A stretch of 64,000 bases of DNA from Pseudogymnoascus destructans (taxonomy: Eukaryota; Ascomycota; Leotiomycetes; Thelebolales; Thelebolaceae), in contig NW_020167520.1 in the NCBI RefSeq assembly GCF_001641265.1, forward strand, positions 1,736,001-1,800,000, read 5' to 3'. The position numbers and the translations under genes are program-made. Below the pieces are notes generated by a model that ran no database searches, was not told the origin of the DNA, and saw nothing but the letters and a program-made list of their open reading frames with translations. Each line of letters starts with the position of its first letter. Positions within the stretch are counted from its first letter, which is position 1. Shown one piece after another: positions 31,861-43,081 of this stretch.

Positions 31861-32106
31861 TGATCCCCCTTTTAAGGACATTTGTTGGCTGTCTGCTTGC
31901 CCTTTAGCCAGGTGGCTTTCTTAGAAAGAAATTCTAGAATGAGCTTAGATGCATTTTTTAGATTTCTCTTAGGCTCCCAAGTGTTGTCACTTGTAGGATA
32001 GCCTTTCCACTTAACGAGGAAGTAGTCCTGACCTCTAAGTGTCTTTTTGTCAAGGATAGACTCTACTTCATATTCTGGTTGATCCAAGATCAGAACAGGA
32101 GGTGGA
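31861..32106 (-). pseudogene. End of Ty3 family A pol: chromodomain fragment and polypurine tract
   Basis: The minus strand encodes PPPVLILDQPEYEVESILD, RGQDYFLVKWKGYPTSDNTW, EPKRNLKNASKLILEFL and a stop at 31872. This is a chromodomain (aromatic cage residues Y...W...W visible) as found at the integrase C-terminus of fungal Ty3 chromoviruses, where it directs insertion to methylated-histone chromatin. Everything upstream in pol is missing; an LTR abuts the fragment. Confidence 0.9.
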
Positions 32107-33042
32107 TGTAATGGTGGGTGCACCAGATATGAGAATCTAGCCACCCAAGGAAGGGATGAATTTACTAAGACAACACACTGTCTTAGGAAACAGAGCCAAA
32201 GGGTTGTAGCTTAGACTATTCCACAACGCAGCAATCAGGTGTATGATGTGGTGAAGTGGTTTAGACATGTTGCAACAAATGTTGAGTCTGAGAACTCAGG
32301 GGTAAGTCCGAGGTTAGCACCTCACTGACTTTTCAAAAATAGAGAATAACAAGATCAATGCTTGGAAGCTTGGAAAAGACGTAGAAGTATGTGCTAGTCG
32401 ATTTACTGTATTGCCTGCTTGCCCTTTCTTAAGGAAAGGGCAATCCTATTTATGCCAAAGGAGTGTAGTTCTCTCATTTTCCATGACTTTCCATGACTAA
32501 CCAGGCTTGGTAAATGTATTAGAAATCAAGTGCGACCCACAACTAGCTTGCTAATCATGTAGTGAACGTAAGAGAATCCCATAGAACCATCTCTTGGGTT
32601 CCTAGCCTATAGGAAGTGAAAAGGAGGTCCAAGGTCAGAGTACCTATAGACAAATTATGTCATAACTTAACCAATCTTGTGGGTAACTAAGGAGCGATGA
32701 CGTGTAATGAATCATAGAGGGTTGTAGAAGCTTCTAGAGCTATCGTTCATGTTCCTAGGCCTCTAGTTGGTAGAGATATGCCATGTGGTAGTATTGGCCC
32801 ACCCCCTTAAGGAGGAGATTTTCTTAATAACTTGTTCAATGAGTGTCCAAATGATATGCCGTGATGTATGTAGCATAAACAGATGTAGTAGAAGAGTTTG
32901 CAGCAATCGTTGAGTAGTATTGCTTCTGTTGTTGGTGTGATAAGCCAAGATATGTATGGTGACTTGTAGGTTTGAGGAGGAGATTTCTAAGTTTGCTCTT
33001 GAGTTTGATAGCAAACTGAGTGCAACGAATGTCAGTATGACA
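32107..33042 (-). mobile_element. Full-length LTR, Ty3 family A
   Basis: 936 bp, one base different from 6299-7234 in my side-by-side reading. Left flank is family A pol (chromodomain), right flank is a gag gene that ends in a different LTR family. The 5-bp flanks GTGGA and CTGTG do not match, so this is not a simple solo insertion. Confidence 0.92.
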
Positions 33043-34152
33043 CTGTGGACTCATTGGTTCCGTAGGTGTGAGCTCGTCGAAGGTTTCCTGTTCCGAGACG
33101 GTGAACGATTCCGCCTCCGACCCTTCGTCTGAGCTCTCGTCTTCTGGGGTGTTTTCGCCGTTTTTTCCCCAGTCCTGTTTGCTCACAAACATTGCGTTCA
33201 ACTGTCCTGTCCAGGTGGCGTTAAGTTGCTTGCCGACTTTGCGTCCGCCGTTCCCTTTCTTTGGCTGTCTGCAGTCTCGGGCCATGTGGCCTGGCTTGTC
33301 GCAGTTAAAACAGAGTCGTTCCTTAACTTGTCTCTCCTTCTTTGGGTCACGGGGTCGTCCAGGTTTGAACGTGGCATCGAGTTCCATTGGGTCCGACCAA
33401 CAGTTGTCTCGCGGGTGTTGATCCCGTCGTCTGCCCTCGTTTCCCCGGTAGGGGTAACTTTTCTTGGGCTTGTCATAGGTCCGACGTTCCTTCTGGAATT
33501 CGTATAGTCGATTGTCGATTCGGACCGTATGTTCGATTAGCGCTACCATGTCCGTTGGTTGTTGTTCCAAACGGGCAAGTTCCATACGTATATGGCTCTT
33601 CAGCCCACGTCGGTAGTGGCTTATGAGTGCGCTGGCGTCCCATCCTGTCTGATTGCCGTATCTCTGGAATTCTGTGGAGTACGTGAGGGCGCTGCCAGTC
33701 TGCTTAAGTGCAAACAGATGGTCTTCCGCGGTCTTAATCTCATCGATGTCTCCGAACATGCGTCGGATTTCCTTACAGAATCCTTTCCAGCTGCCAAACA
33801 TAGTCTGCATAGTTGCCATGCTTCCATTGGTACTTTCATATTTGAAATAATCCTTGAGGAATGGTTCGACCCATCGCAGGGCTTCCCCCCTAAGGTAGGA
33901 TGCAGTCCACAGGGCATAGCTCTCCTGGGTGGGAAACTTCTCGTCATTGAAGTGCTGGTACAGTTCGACCTGTAGCAAAAACACCTCAAGTTCCTTTCGG
34001 TTGCCGGAGTAAGTGTCGGGCAACTTGACGCGTAGAGTTTCCTTGAGTTCGTTGACGGTGGGTGCATCGGGCATCTCTTCATTCTCAGGCTTAGACCTCT
34101 GAGACGAAGTTGGCGTGGTGGGGGTTTTCCCCTTCGAACTGACGACAGACAT
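33043..34152 (-). pseudogene. Ty3-type Gag (family B), truncated by LTR
   Basis: From ATG 34152 the frame encodes a gag: acidic start, DTYSGNRKELEVFLLQVELY, WTASYLRGEALRWVEPFLKD, FGDIDEIKTAEDHLFAL (capsid region), a basic RRRDQHPRD stretch, and a CCHC knuckle CFNCDKPGHMARDC near residue 290. The frame then runs into the family A LTR at 33042, which adds about 68 unrelated residues before a stop at 32836. Protease and pol are missing. Particle assembly cannot be supported from this copy alone. Confidence 0.9.
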
Positions 34153-34198
34153 GTTGCTTTGTGTATGAGCCAGTGCCTCGTAGAAGTGGTGCTCAAAG

Positions 34199-34595
34199 TG
34201 TAACGCTGACTTCTAAATGATAGAAGACACAGAGGTTCTCTTGCGTAAAGGTTTACTTATCAGAGGAGGCAGGGGATCAGACACAAAGGCTTCAAGTAAC
34301 ACGTTACTAGTATATAACAAATACTGTATTGAGTTGAGCACGAAGCTCCTATCTAAGGAAATACTATCTACTTATATAGTGGCGTCGTGCCTCATGGGTA
34401 ATCTGGATAGTTGGCGGATAGCTAGATATTCAGAATAGTTCGTAGATAGCTCAACTATCCAATATCCACTAGTTTCTGCAACTATCCATTAGCCCCGTCA
34501 CATGGCAGCCTACCCCGCTTCCCACTGTGACTCACACGTCACGTTACTAGGCCCTGGTCCTGTAACCATGACGTCACGTTACCATAGCCGTAACA
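34199..34595 (-). mobile_element. 5' LTR of Ty3 family B
   Basis: 397 bp with ends TGTAACGC...CGTAACA, matching the solo LTR at 45864-46259. It lies 46 bp before the gag ATG in minus orientation, leaving a short leader that would hold the primer-binding site. Confidence 0.9.
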
Positions 34596-35409
34596 ACCAA
34601 CTGTACGATGCTTTGTATGCTTATGAAAATGTTCCGTTGAAATCCAAGTTCATTTGTCGTCCATCCATTTTCACTTACTGTGAGAATCCAATCTTGTGGT
34701 ATATCTTCATCATACCATGTTGAGAGATGGTTCTTCCCACTCATAATAATGAACGGTGGGATTGACCATCCTTGCATGTTAATCCCTTGAATTACTGTTG
34801 CCCACTCTCTGTTTCCAGGTTGAATTGCTTTAGGTCGATTCTGCCGTTCAGAGTTTGTAACAACCATTGCTGTTGTAATAATGCCCATTTGAAAACCCGT
34901 CTCATCAAAGTTGTAGATGTCTGCATCGGTAATTCCATACTTTGCAGTAGTGTTTTGTACAAGTGTAAACCATGCTTTTATGAGCTCTGCATCTTCACAT
35001 AGAGCTCTCTTATAGTCGTATTTGCGATTAAACTTTGTTTTAAGCTCAACATGGCGTTTAACAAAGTTGAAGCCCAATTAACTCCAACCTTGCCCACACC
35101 TCGAGATGCGAGTAATTGATTGGCCATATCTTCAACAGCACGAAGCCTAGGCGAAAACCCCCGTGAATCTAGGTCGAGGATATGTTGAATAACAACTGAT
35201 TCTTCCAAGCAAGTGAGTTTTTGAGTTTTTGGTGTAATGTCGCGTCGTGGGCGTATTCCCTTTAGGCGCCTCTCAAGTAGCTTAGGACAGACATTTGAGG
35301 CCTTTGCAGCTGCCCTAATGCTATTAAATTGGCGTAATCTAATAGCTTCGATAGCAATATATATTCTACCTTCAAGATTAGTTGATGGAATATCAACTTG
35401 TTGAGGCAT
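34596..35409 (-). pseudogene. Second Fot1/pogo transposase, 5' half only
   Basis: ATG 35409 starts MPQQVDIPSTNLEGRIYIAI, followed by helix-turn-helix segments (RAAAKASNVCPKLLERRLKG; LTCLEESVVIQHILDLDSRG). One base is lost near 35063, after GVGKVGVNWAS. The next frame continues FVKRHVELKTKFNRKYDY and the first DDE motif YNFDETGFQMG, then QGWSIPPFIIMSGKNHLSTW and SENGWTTNE. The family B LTR cuts it at 34596, so the rest of the catalytic domain is absent. It is related to, but clearly different from, the copy at 4939-7535. Confidence 0.9.
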
Positions 35410-35955
35410 CTTGCAGTACACATAAGGAGCGCGTTGTGTTCGTCGCGTGCGACACACTTGTATGCGACACTCGCTTGTGGAAAGACGTTATAGATCAATG
35501 GAATTATCACCAACTTCATCTTCATACATCAGAACACAGTTTTACAGCTAACCTAATTCAATTTAACTAACTACTTATAGATAGTAACCCTAGCTGCTAC
35601 ACTGTAGGAGCTGCTATCCTAATTAGGCAATTATGATGCCAAGCCTACTAGGGTTTATATTTCCTACTATGGCTAGTTTTATGGGGCTGCTACAAAATAG
35701 AGCAGCGTTACAGCAAATCTAAATTGCTCTAATACTCACGAATGACGAACACTTCCAGCACCCCATTGTAAAGTATCGGAAGGGAAATCTGCCTCCACAC
35801 TACAACAATCCGCTGCCATACACCGAGGACACACACGGACGCCACTGTAGACAACAACACAACACGCTGCAGACACCGACACATAGCATTTAGGTAGGGG
35901 AACAACCAGGACCACTCTCTTAATATCCTAACTAATGATCAATGGAATGAATGGA
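35410..35955. other. AT-rich spacer
   Basis: No gene seen. The part near 35429-35475 with repeated GCGACAC may be the outer end of the pogo relic. The rest is plain AT-rich DNA and the 3' region of the GMC gene. Confidence 0.45.
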
Positions 35956-38072
35956 CTATAACTTTGTTGTTCGGTTTCCCTTCGCACCTTCCGAATTTGT
36001 GAGTCCCAACTCTGCGGCCAGGATCGCTGCGGCCTTTTCCCCAACCATGAGTGCGGTGTTGTTGGTGTTGGCAGCGACATTCTCGGGAATGATCGAGAGA
36101 TCACAGAGCTTAAGGCATTCCACGCCATAAACGTTTAGATCCTTGTCTACGACACCGCCATCTTGCAAGGGCCGCATCGCACAGGTACCCAGCGAGTGCC
36201 AGGTGGTGTTTAAGTTCTCGCGGATGTGCTCCACGATGACTTTGTCATCTTCGGCCGAGTACTGGATGTTGGGCATTTTACAACGATCCTCCATGCTACG
36301 GTGTTTAGGCTGCGAGTCACCCTCAAAAGACACCAAAGCTGCAGTACTTCCGGCCGAGAATTTGGGATGTCCAATCTGTAGTTCACCACGGTAGGTGCTG
36401 AGCCGTCGAAAAATCTCTCGCTGGCGCTTATATGCCCAAACCTGAGCCTTAAGGTCAAGGTCATCTTTGTCACTGAGAAATCCGGTTTCAAAGGACGGAG
36501 GATCGTAAACCGATTCACCACTAATATGGATGGAGCCGCGAGAGTATGGGTAGGCTGTATAGCAACCGACGGTGGCGTATTGTCCAGCAGGAACAGAACT
36601 TGGGTCCCCTAAAAAGGCAGAAACAACGCCCATGAGCATTAAAGGTCTCGATGGTACGTCTTTGAAGTCTCTATCCCATGCTGCTTGGAACTCAGGCCCA
36701 AGTGCTACAATTTCGTCATCTCGCGGTCGTATCTTCGAAGAGACATCGACGGAATTCCAGCCTAGAATAGGATTCTTCTCTTTAACCGCAGCTTCTAAAT
36801 CGAGCCTGCCCGATAGGAGCGCGTCCATGGTCTCATCTGGCGCGAGACTGGTCTTATATGGCAAAAGGGTAAGCTGGTGATCCTGGTAGTTTGCTCCCAC
36901 GCCAGGGAGATCAGCGACGATGGGAATCCCAAGACTCCTAAGATTATTCTTCTCTCCAACGCCAGATCGTTCAAGGATCTGAGGGGTGCCCAATGCACCG
37001 GCAGCGATGACAACTGTTTTCTTAGCCGTAATGCGTGTGCGGGAATGTTTGCCGAGGCCGGTGAGAGGTTGATGAACCATATTAGGCTCAACCTCAAGAC
37101 CTACTGCACGTTTGCCATCGAAGATGACGCGGCTGACCAGGGTTTCCGTGAGGACGTGAAGGTTTGGGTAGTCTCCATGTTCTAGCAAGTCATGGATGTA
37201 CCCGTGTGCAGAATCTTGCCGTTCTGAAGCGTGTTAGCCCTTAATCCACAAGCGAAGCTTTCCATAATGGGTGATATACTTCCGTCTGGGCTAACATAAC
37301 GCTGCCAGCTGGAGAACCCATTATTTTGTTGGAGATCCTGAAGGTCGACTATCTCTGGCCAACCTTGTGTCGAGGCAACTTCGATAAACTCTCTCTCTGC
37401 ACGAGTTGCTCGATGAGTTCCGCTTGATACATGGATGGGACCATCGTAGCCATGAAGATTTCGATCAATGATAGGATCATCCGAATGAAATGTCTCGAGC
37501 TATCATATATTAGGTCGGATTTCTAAACTATTCTCTGATGGGTGCCCACCTTCTTCAATAATGGCAGCAGGTCCTGTTGCGTCCAGCCCTCGGTTTTGAA
37601 GCTATCAAAATCAACGCCCTGGGCCCTCGTGTACCTATACCAGTGAGAGAAGTTAAGATTCATAAGACGAGGAGGATTACATCATAAAGTTTATAGATGA
37701 TCCACCGCCAAGTATGCCTCCGGAGGGTACAATGGGCTCCCTGCCAGCTAAGGCATCGCTTTTGTTTCCTTTGTAAAAGATCGCGGTCTTGCTGTCTGGT
37801 GCGATATGATTAAGGAAGAGTGCCGGACAATTCACGGTAGGGTCATTGTGATTGTTTTTGCCACCCTCAACTAGTAAAATAGACAGCGAGGGGTCGAGTT
37901 TAGCAAGACGCCCAGCAACGACACAAGCAGCAGTCCCCCCTGGATATAGGCCGGGACGATGAGAATCAATTTAAATCGATGATAAAATATGATGGATATT
38001 GACCGACGTACCTCCAGCAATGAGGATATCTACCTCTGTTATGTGGTCCGCAACATTGTTAGAGATAGTCAT
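35956..38072 (-). CDS. GMC oxidoreductase (alcohol-oxidase type)
   Basis: Five exons (38072-38012, 37939-37681, 37634-37550, 37499-37280, 37223-35956) encode 630 residues. FAD dinucleotide loop: DILIAGGGTAACVVAGRLAK. GMC signature 1: GGILGGGSSINFMMYTRAQG. Signature 2: GALGTPQILERSGVG. Catalytic end: TTWHSLGTCAMRPL (His) and ENVAANTNNTALMVGEKAA (Asn). The family oxidises alcohols with FAD and releases hydrogen peroxide; size and motifs fit the fungal alcohol/methanol-oxidase branch better than glucose oxidase. No signal peptide is seen. The C-terminal tripeptide TKL is a weak peroxisome-signal candidate. It is divergent from the monooxygenase at 39129, suggesting joint action on a small alcohol/ketone, but the substrate is not shown by the sequence. 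Confidence 0.9.
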
Positions 38073-39128
38073 AGTATATAATATGGTTTTGTTACCACAC
38101 TTGTGAGAATAGAGTAAATAGGGGATGTAAAAGTGTGTATGGTAGTACTGTCACACATTTATTCTGTGGGGGGGCGCCGGACACATACTTTTTATCACTG
38201 CCATCCATTTCGTCGACCATCGAGTGCGACCCTATCTCCCGCATCCAGATTGCACTTTTCATGTGGGCAAAAGATCACAAGGTTGATCTACGACAAGATT
38301 GCTGTTGGAGGGAGGAAGCTCCGGTGGGGGAGGCCTTATGGAGCCAGCGAATAGACCGAAGGTTTCTCCGGCGCATAGTCCGACTCGCGGATTGGCTCGG
38401 AAGCTCCGGTGGTGTAGGCCTTATGCAAGCACCGAATTCCATCACAGCTGAAGCTGAAGAGCCCTCAATTTGTCAGGGTTTCGGGGCTTTTGCCGAGGTC
38501 TATCTACGACAAGATTGCTGTTGGAGCCACCGAATAGACCGAAGGTTTCTCCGGCGCATAGTCCGACTCGCGGATTGGCTCGGAAGCACCACCGGAGCTT
38601 CCGAGCCAATCCGTACCGAGTAGGCTCGTAGGATAGTGTAAAAAATCCAATCAATCTATATATTGTGCATTTTGTATTTACTGCGAGGCTTCTGTTCCGG
38701 TGCGCCAAGAGACTGATTACGGTGATGAAGGATTTACATACTCTCAGCGGCGGTGTTTAAGTGGGGCTGGATGCTATTTGTGCGAGTCGCGCATGATAGT
38801 CGCTGGAACTCCCCCTCGTCAGTCCGTCAACCAGCAATTCATTTAGTGACCAGTGCGATATTCAATACACGGAATGTACGATGTCGCACTCATGCCCTCA
38901 GGCGAACTGGCGTTAAATAATGAGAGGGGTTTGTCGGGGCGTGAGTTATGTGGGAGCATAGTCGCTCAAGTCGATTGTCTCTAATGCGACAAGAGTGTGG
39001 CAGTAAATTAGTTCTACATAAACTAGGTGGTCGTGCTACCCAGTAAAATAATAGAGCTCCTCAAACAGTTCATTAATCGAGGTTTAATTTTCGTATCTCT
39101 CCCTACCAGTATTCTGTTCATCATCATC
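38073..39128. promoter_or_regulatory. Shared upstream region of the GMC oxidase and the monooxygenase
   Basis: 1056 bp between divergent start codons. The centre holds long direct repeats and a palindrome (38286-38612). The part next to the monooxygenase (38760-39100) has CGGAG/CTCCG-like words but no clear site I can name. Confidence 0.5.
38286..38612. repeat. Composite repeat: 25-bp and 57-bp direct repeats plus palindrome
   Basis: A 25-bp word beginning ATCTACGACAAG occurs at about 38286-38310 and 38502-38526. A 57-bp word beginning CGAATAGACCGAAGG occurs identically at 38348-38404 and 38531-38587. The second copy runs into a palindrome with 16-bp arms (38572-38587, 38597-38612) around a 9-bp loop. 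No coding potential. Confidence 0.9.
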
Positions 39129-40933
39129 ATGGCTACCTCACGCAATCAGAACAGAACGCCCCTCCTAATTATTGGTGCTGGAGTTTCAGGTACGCGAGAA
39201 ACTACGATATGTACAAGAGATGGCTGTTATACAGATGGGCTAATAACGCACTCCTAGGCATTTGTACCGCCATCGACATGATAAGGAGGAACAAGAGTCG
39301 AGATTTTATCATCGTCGAGAAAGGCAGCCAAATTGGGGGGACTTGGAACGATAACAGATACCCGGGATGCTGCTGTGACAGTAAGCATACGCTCCCATAT
39401 TAAGGATTGTAGCTTTTCTAACTTACTCTAGTATGGAGTCATCTATACTCTTATTCATTTGATCCAAATCCTGCATGGACCCGAGAATACCCAACACAGG
39501 AGGAGATCCTGGCATATCTGATCCGGGTGGCTAATTCATGGGGCCTCTATAAGCATATTCGTTTCAATACGGTTGTGGAAGAAGCGACCTGGAATGAATC
39601 TTTCAAGCAATGGTCGACCATTGTTCGCACTACAAGTGAGAAGGAGGCCGAATATTCCCCGTCCTACACCATCACAAGTGACTTTCTTGTGTCGGCAGTG
39701 GGTCAACTTAATGTGCCTGCTTATCCAAGCATCAATGGCCTTGATCTTTTCCAAGGAAAAACCATGCATTCGGCGCGGTGGGACCGGTCGTTTGATTTAA
39801 AGGACAAGAGAATTGCGGTCATCGGCAACGGTGCCACAGCGGCACAAATCATACCAGAAATTGCTGAGACCGCCAAGAATGTCACAGTTTACCAAAGAAC
39901 CCCAAACTGGGTGATTCCTCGAGGAGATAAGCCGATCAGCAAGACGATGCGATGGACGTACCAATATATCCCAACAATTCGAAAACGTTATCGTGCTGGT
40001 CTCATGGATTCTCGTGAGAGCTTCTACGATGCAGCTGCCAATGAATACTCGGCCATGAATTCCATCTTCAAAAAGCTGTCACTTGACATGTTGGACCGAC
40101 AGATACCAGGGAATGCTACATTGAGGAAACAATTAACACCCGACTATCCGCCTGGTTGCAAGAGGGTTATCATCTCAGATGATTACTTCCCAGCTATAAG
40201 CAGGGCTAATGTTAGACTTGAGACGAGGTCCATTGACGAAGTATGCCCTACAGGTGTTAAGGCTGGTGGCGAGACCGAGGACTTCGACTTGATAGTCCTC
40301 GCGACAGGTTTCCGAACAGTCGATTTCATGTATCCCATCAAAATCACCGGTCTCAATGGACGATCTATTGAAGATATTTGGAAGGATGGAGCAATGGCTT
40401 ACCTGGGGATCGCGGTGGAAGGGCTTCCCAACTTTGGGATGCTTTACGGCCCCAACACGAATCTAGGCCACAATTCCATCATCCTTATGATAGAAGCGCA
40501 ATCTCGCTATATCAACACTTTAATTTCAGCAACCATGAAGGCACGCGCCAGTGGTGGCACTCTTTCGATCGCCCCTGCCCCACAACGTATCAAAAGCTAT
40601 AACGTCGAAATCCAAAAGCGACTGCAGAACAGCACCTTTGCTAACTCAAGCTGTAAGAGCTGGTATAAGACGGCTGATGGACTGGTCACGAACAATTGGT
40701 GCGGAACTGTTGTTGAATATCAGGAACGGACATCGGTGGTTGATTGGGATGACTTTGTTTTGTCTGGGAGTGGCAAAAAGCAACTTCAGTCCCAGGGCCC
40801 AGCGTACATTGGCCGGATAATCGAAGAGACCCATCAGACCTCGAGCCTCACGTCGATGGGGTGGGTGCTCGCTGCCGGTGCAATCGTTGTGGGTGTGATA
40901 TATACCAAGATAGGGCGTTTAAGTTTCTTGTAA
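39129..40933 (+). CDS. Baeyer-Villiger-type flavin monooxygenase
   Basis: Three exons (39129-39189, 39258-39380, 39432-40933) encode 561 residues. FAD Rossmann motif LLIIGAGVSGIC; second (NADPH) motif IAVIGNGATAAQII; between them the Baeyer-Villiger fingerprint FQGKTMHSARWD (FxGxxxHxxxW). QIGGTWNDNRYPGCCCD and ATGFRTVDFMYPI complete the class B pattern. It would use NADPH and oxygen to insert oxygen next to a ketone carbonyl. A C-terminal hydrophobic segment (GWVLAAGAIVVGVIYT) suggests a tail anchor in a membrane. A short 5' exon is normal for this family in fungi. It is divergent from the GMC oxidase. Confidence 0.93.
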
Positions 40934-41294
40934 AATTTCAAATTGCGAATACAAATACTTTTGTCACATTGAACACTTTGAGGTGCAAAAGAACCTGTGA
41001 ATGTACGACGCTTGAACGACCCTGGCTTGCGCAAATATATTGACGGAATCATATATAGAACACGTCTATTGATCTTGCCACAGTAAGCTAACTGAAGAAG
41101 CATTGGTGTTGTTTTTGTTTTCCTTCCGAAGAAGTAGGAGAGATATGATGCCACCGGGAGCTTCATGGTGGAGTCGAACCACTATTCCATCGCTCTCCTA
41201 TTTTTGTGTTTCGGGTCATAAGTGGCCCCCTGTAGTATGGGTAGGGAGCGTCTGTATGATTCCATTATAATTCAATCATAAGTAGACTGTAGGA

Positions 41295-42119
41295 TTATTG
41301 TATTTCGAGCGGTAGGTCCCATTGTCCATCAGAGGGGCTCTGGGTTGGAGCGTATAGGTCTATTGCTAGCGTAGGGGGAGGGGGGGTGGGTGCTATAGGA
41401 TTGACGGGTGGAAGTGAGAGGAGGCATTGAGGTCCTTTTAAGGATTCGGATTGCCCGGGGGTTCTCCTTCCTGTCTTTTCAAAAGCGGTTTCGTTGTATA
41501 AAGCATTGCGGTATATTTCCTTGGTGCTTAATACTCGTTCTGATAAAATGCGTTGGAGGATCATGGCTCGGAAGGAAAGGCGTGCTCTGTCAACCGTCCA
41601 TAAGTAGATCGGCTTCTCGAAGGAGTGAGAGAGGTACGCCTTCCAGAGACACCATATGGCGGTTCTGCCAATGGATTGCCACTGGCGGCGGGCGATTCTA
41701 TCATGGGAAGGACCGAATGCCATGAGCGCTTTGAGCTCGTTCATAGAGTGCGGTATAAGAGCTGGTTGTTCTGATACTTGGTGCCATATTGTAGAAACGT
41801 CTTGCCAGACTGCTTCTGCGACGGAGCATGACAACCAGATGTGGTCAGCAGTGAAGTCGCAGTTGTGTATGGGGCAGAGCTGAAGGTTTACTGGGAGCCA
41901 GTCGAGGGATTTCCCAGTCTGGATTTTATTGTGTAGAAGGCGCCATAGGAGGTCGCCTGCCTTATTATAGCTATGGTCGTTGCGGACCGACTTCCATAGT
42001 GTGGTAGAGGAGTAGGAGATGCCGGTTGTGTGTTTTAGTAAGCTAACTGATGCGTACCCGTCAAAACAAGGTATTTGCCGTATATAGCGAACCAGAGTAC
42101 GAGTACCGAAAAACCCCAT
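41295..42119 (-). pseudogene. Non-LTR retroelement 3' fragment with zf-RVT domain
   Basis: The 274-residue frame has the zinc-binding reverse-transcriptase C-terminal pattern: YNKAGDLLWRLLHNKIQTGK, then LCPIHNCDFTADHIWLSCSV (Cys/Cys/His/Cys) and VWQDVSTIW. The remainder is rich in Trp/Arg, followed by a Pro-rich tail. Such domains lie after reverse transcriptase in LINE-like elements; RT and endonuclease are absent here, consistent with 5' truncation. No poly-A tract or target duplication is visible, so it may also be an old domesticated or relic frame. The open length is unusual for a relic. Confidence 0.7.
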
Positions 42120-42517
42120 CGCACCGACTTCAAAAGGTTCAATGAAACAACGAGTAACTCGTGATGATTCCGTGCCTTCATCTTAGCTACCGCACCTTTT
42201 TACCTCTATTTGCTCTGTTTAAGCTGGCTGTATATTTCACAATAAGCGGATTATGGACTTTGGATTTTTACGATACCTCAGTAGTATATATTAGCGGGAT
42301 GTTTCTTGCATCTCATTCCACTCCAACCTCCACTTCCTATCCCGCTCTTCCGTCACCACTCTACAGCATTTATTCTATAGAGTTATCCTCAAGACGGATG
42401 CAATCCTTTGCTAAAAGCAGGCACCAAATCCACCTCACCTTTCCCATCAACGCCTAGCGCATGCTCGCTCCCGCCTACGCATTATAAATTCCGTCAAAGC
42501 GAAGCACTATACTCGAC

Positions 42518-43081
42518 ATGCCCGAAGCACAACAAGTCCCTCAAGCATTCCCCCTCGAGGGTTGGTCGCTGGAGTCTACTTCAAGAGAAGATATCATCCG
42601 AGCCTTGGAAGATGCGCCAAAAATCTATAGTAAATCCTATACACAAATCGCTCGCATTTCCAGCTCCGTCGTGGTAAAGTATGGCTCTGAGGTTCATCTT
42701 TGGGAGGCGAGGACGATGGCATTTGTTGCGAAAATACCACATGTGCGATTGCCAAAGGCCTTTGATGCTTGGGAAACGAATGCAGCCCCGTTACAGGAGG
42801 AGTCAACCACGACTTATATTGTGATGGAATATGTCCAGGGTGATCTGGTCTCGGACGTGTGGCCCGGACTCAGTTCAGAGCGCCGCCTCAGCATACATCA
42901 GCAGATCTACGAGATGATCCGAGAACTTCAGCGCACAAAATTGGCCGTTCCCGGCCCTATTGGCGGTGGAGTCTCAAACGGCACGTACTTCACCGATTAT
43001 GGCGCCGGCCCGTTTCTCTCGCGGGAAGAATTGGAGTGGTTCAATGAGCGCCTTCTCGTAAACCTTCTGGAAAATTGGTAA
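42518..43081 (+). CDS. Truncated APH/kinase-like protein
   Basis: The 187-residue frame matches the N-lobe and hinge of fungal aminoglycoside-phosphotransferase-like (APH) proteins: SSVVVKYGSEVHLWEARTMA, STTTYIVMEYVQGDLVSDVW, VPGPIGGGVSNGTYFTDYGA. The catalytic loop (HxD...N) and the DxD metal motif that should follow are missing. After the stop, an intron-like GTAAGG...CTCTAG (43080-43124) would extend the frame by about 25 residues, without restoring those motifs. It is probably a truncated, inactive remnant. Downstream is transposon territory. Confidence 0.65.
   Translation: MPEAQQVPQAFPLEGWSLESTSREDIIRALEDAPKIYSKSYTQIARISSSVVVKYGSEVHLWEARTMAFVAKIPHVRLPKAFDAWETNAAPLQEESTTTYIVMEYVQGDLVSDVWPGLSSERRLSIHQQIYEMIRELQRTKLAVPGPIGGGVSNGTYFTDYGAGPFLSREELEWFNERLLVNLLENW

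Noticed and set aside
38135..38623. 162-codon plus-strand frame between the GMC oxidase and the monooxygenase
   Set aside because: Its repeats (RIDRRFLRRIVRLADWLG twice) come from the 57-bp DNA repeat; no protein family is recognised and it lies in a divergent promoter.
41155..41200. tRNA-like T-arm (GGTTCGACTCC on the minus strand)
   Set aside because: No matching acceptor strand, D-arm or anticodon arm is found within 90 nt on either side; a chance similarity.
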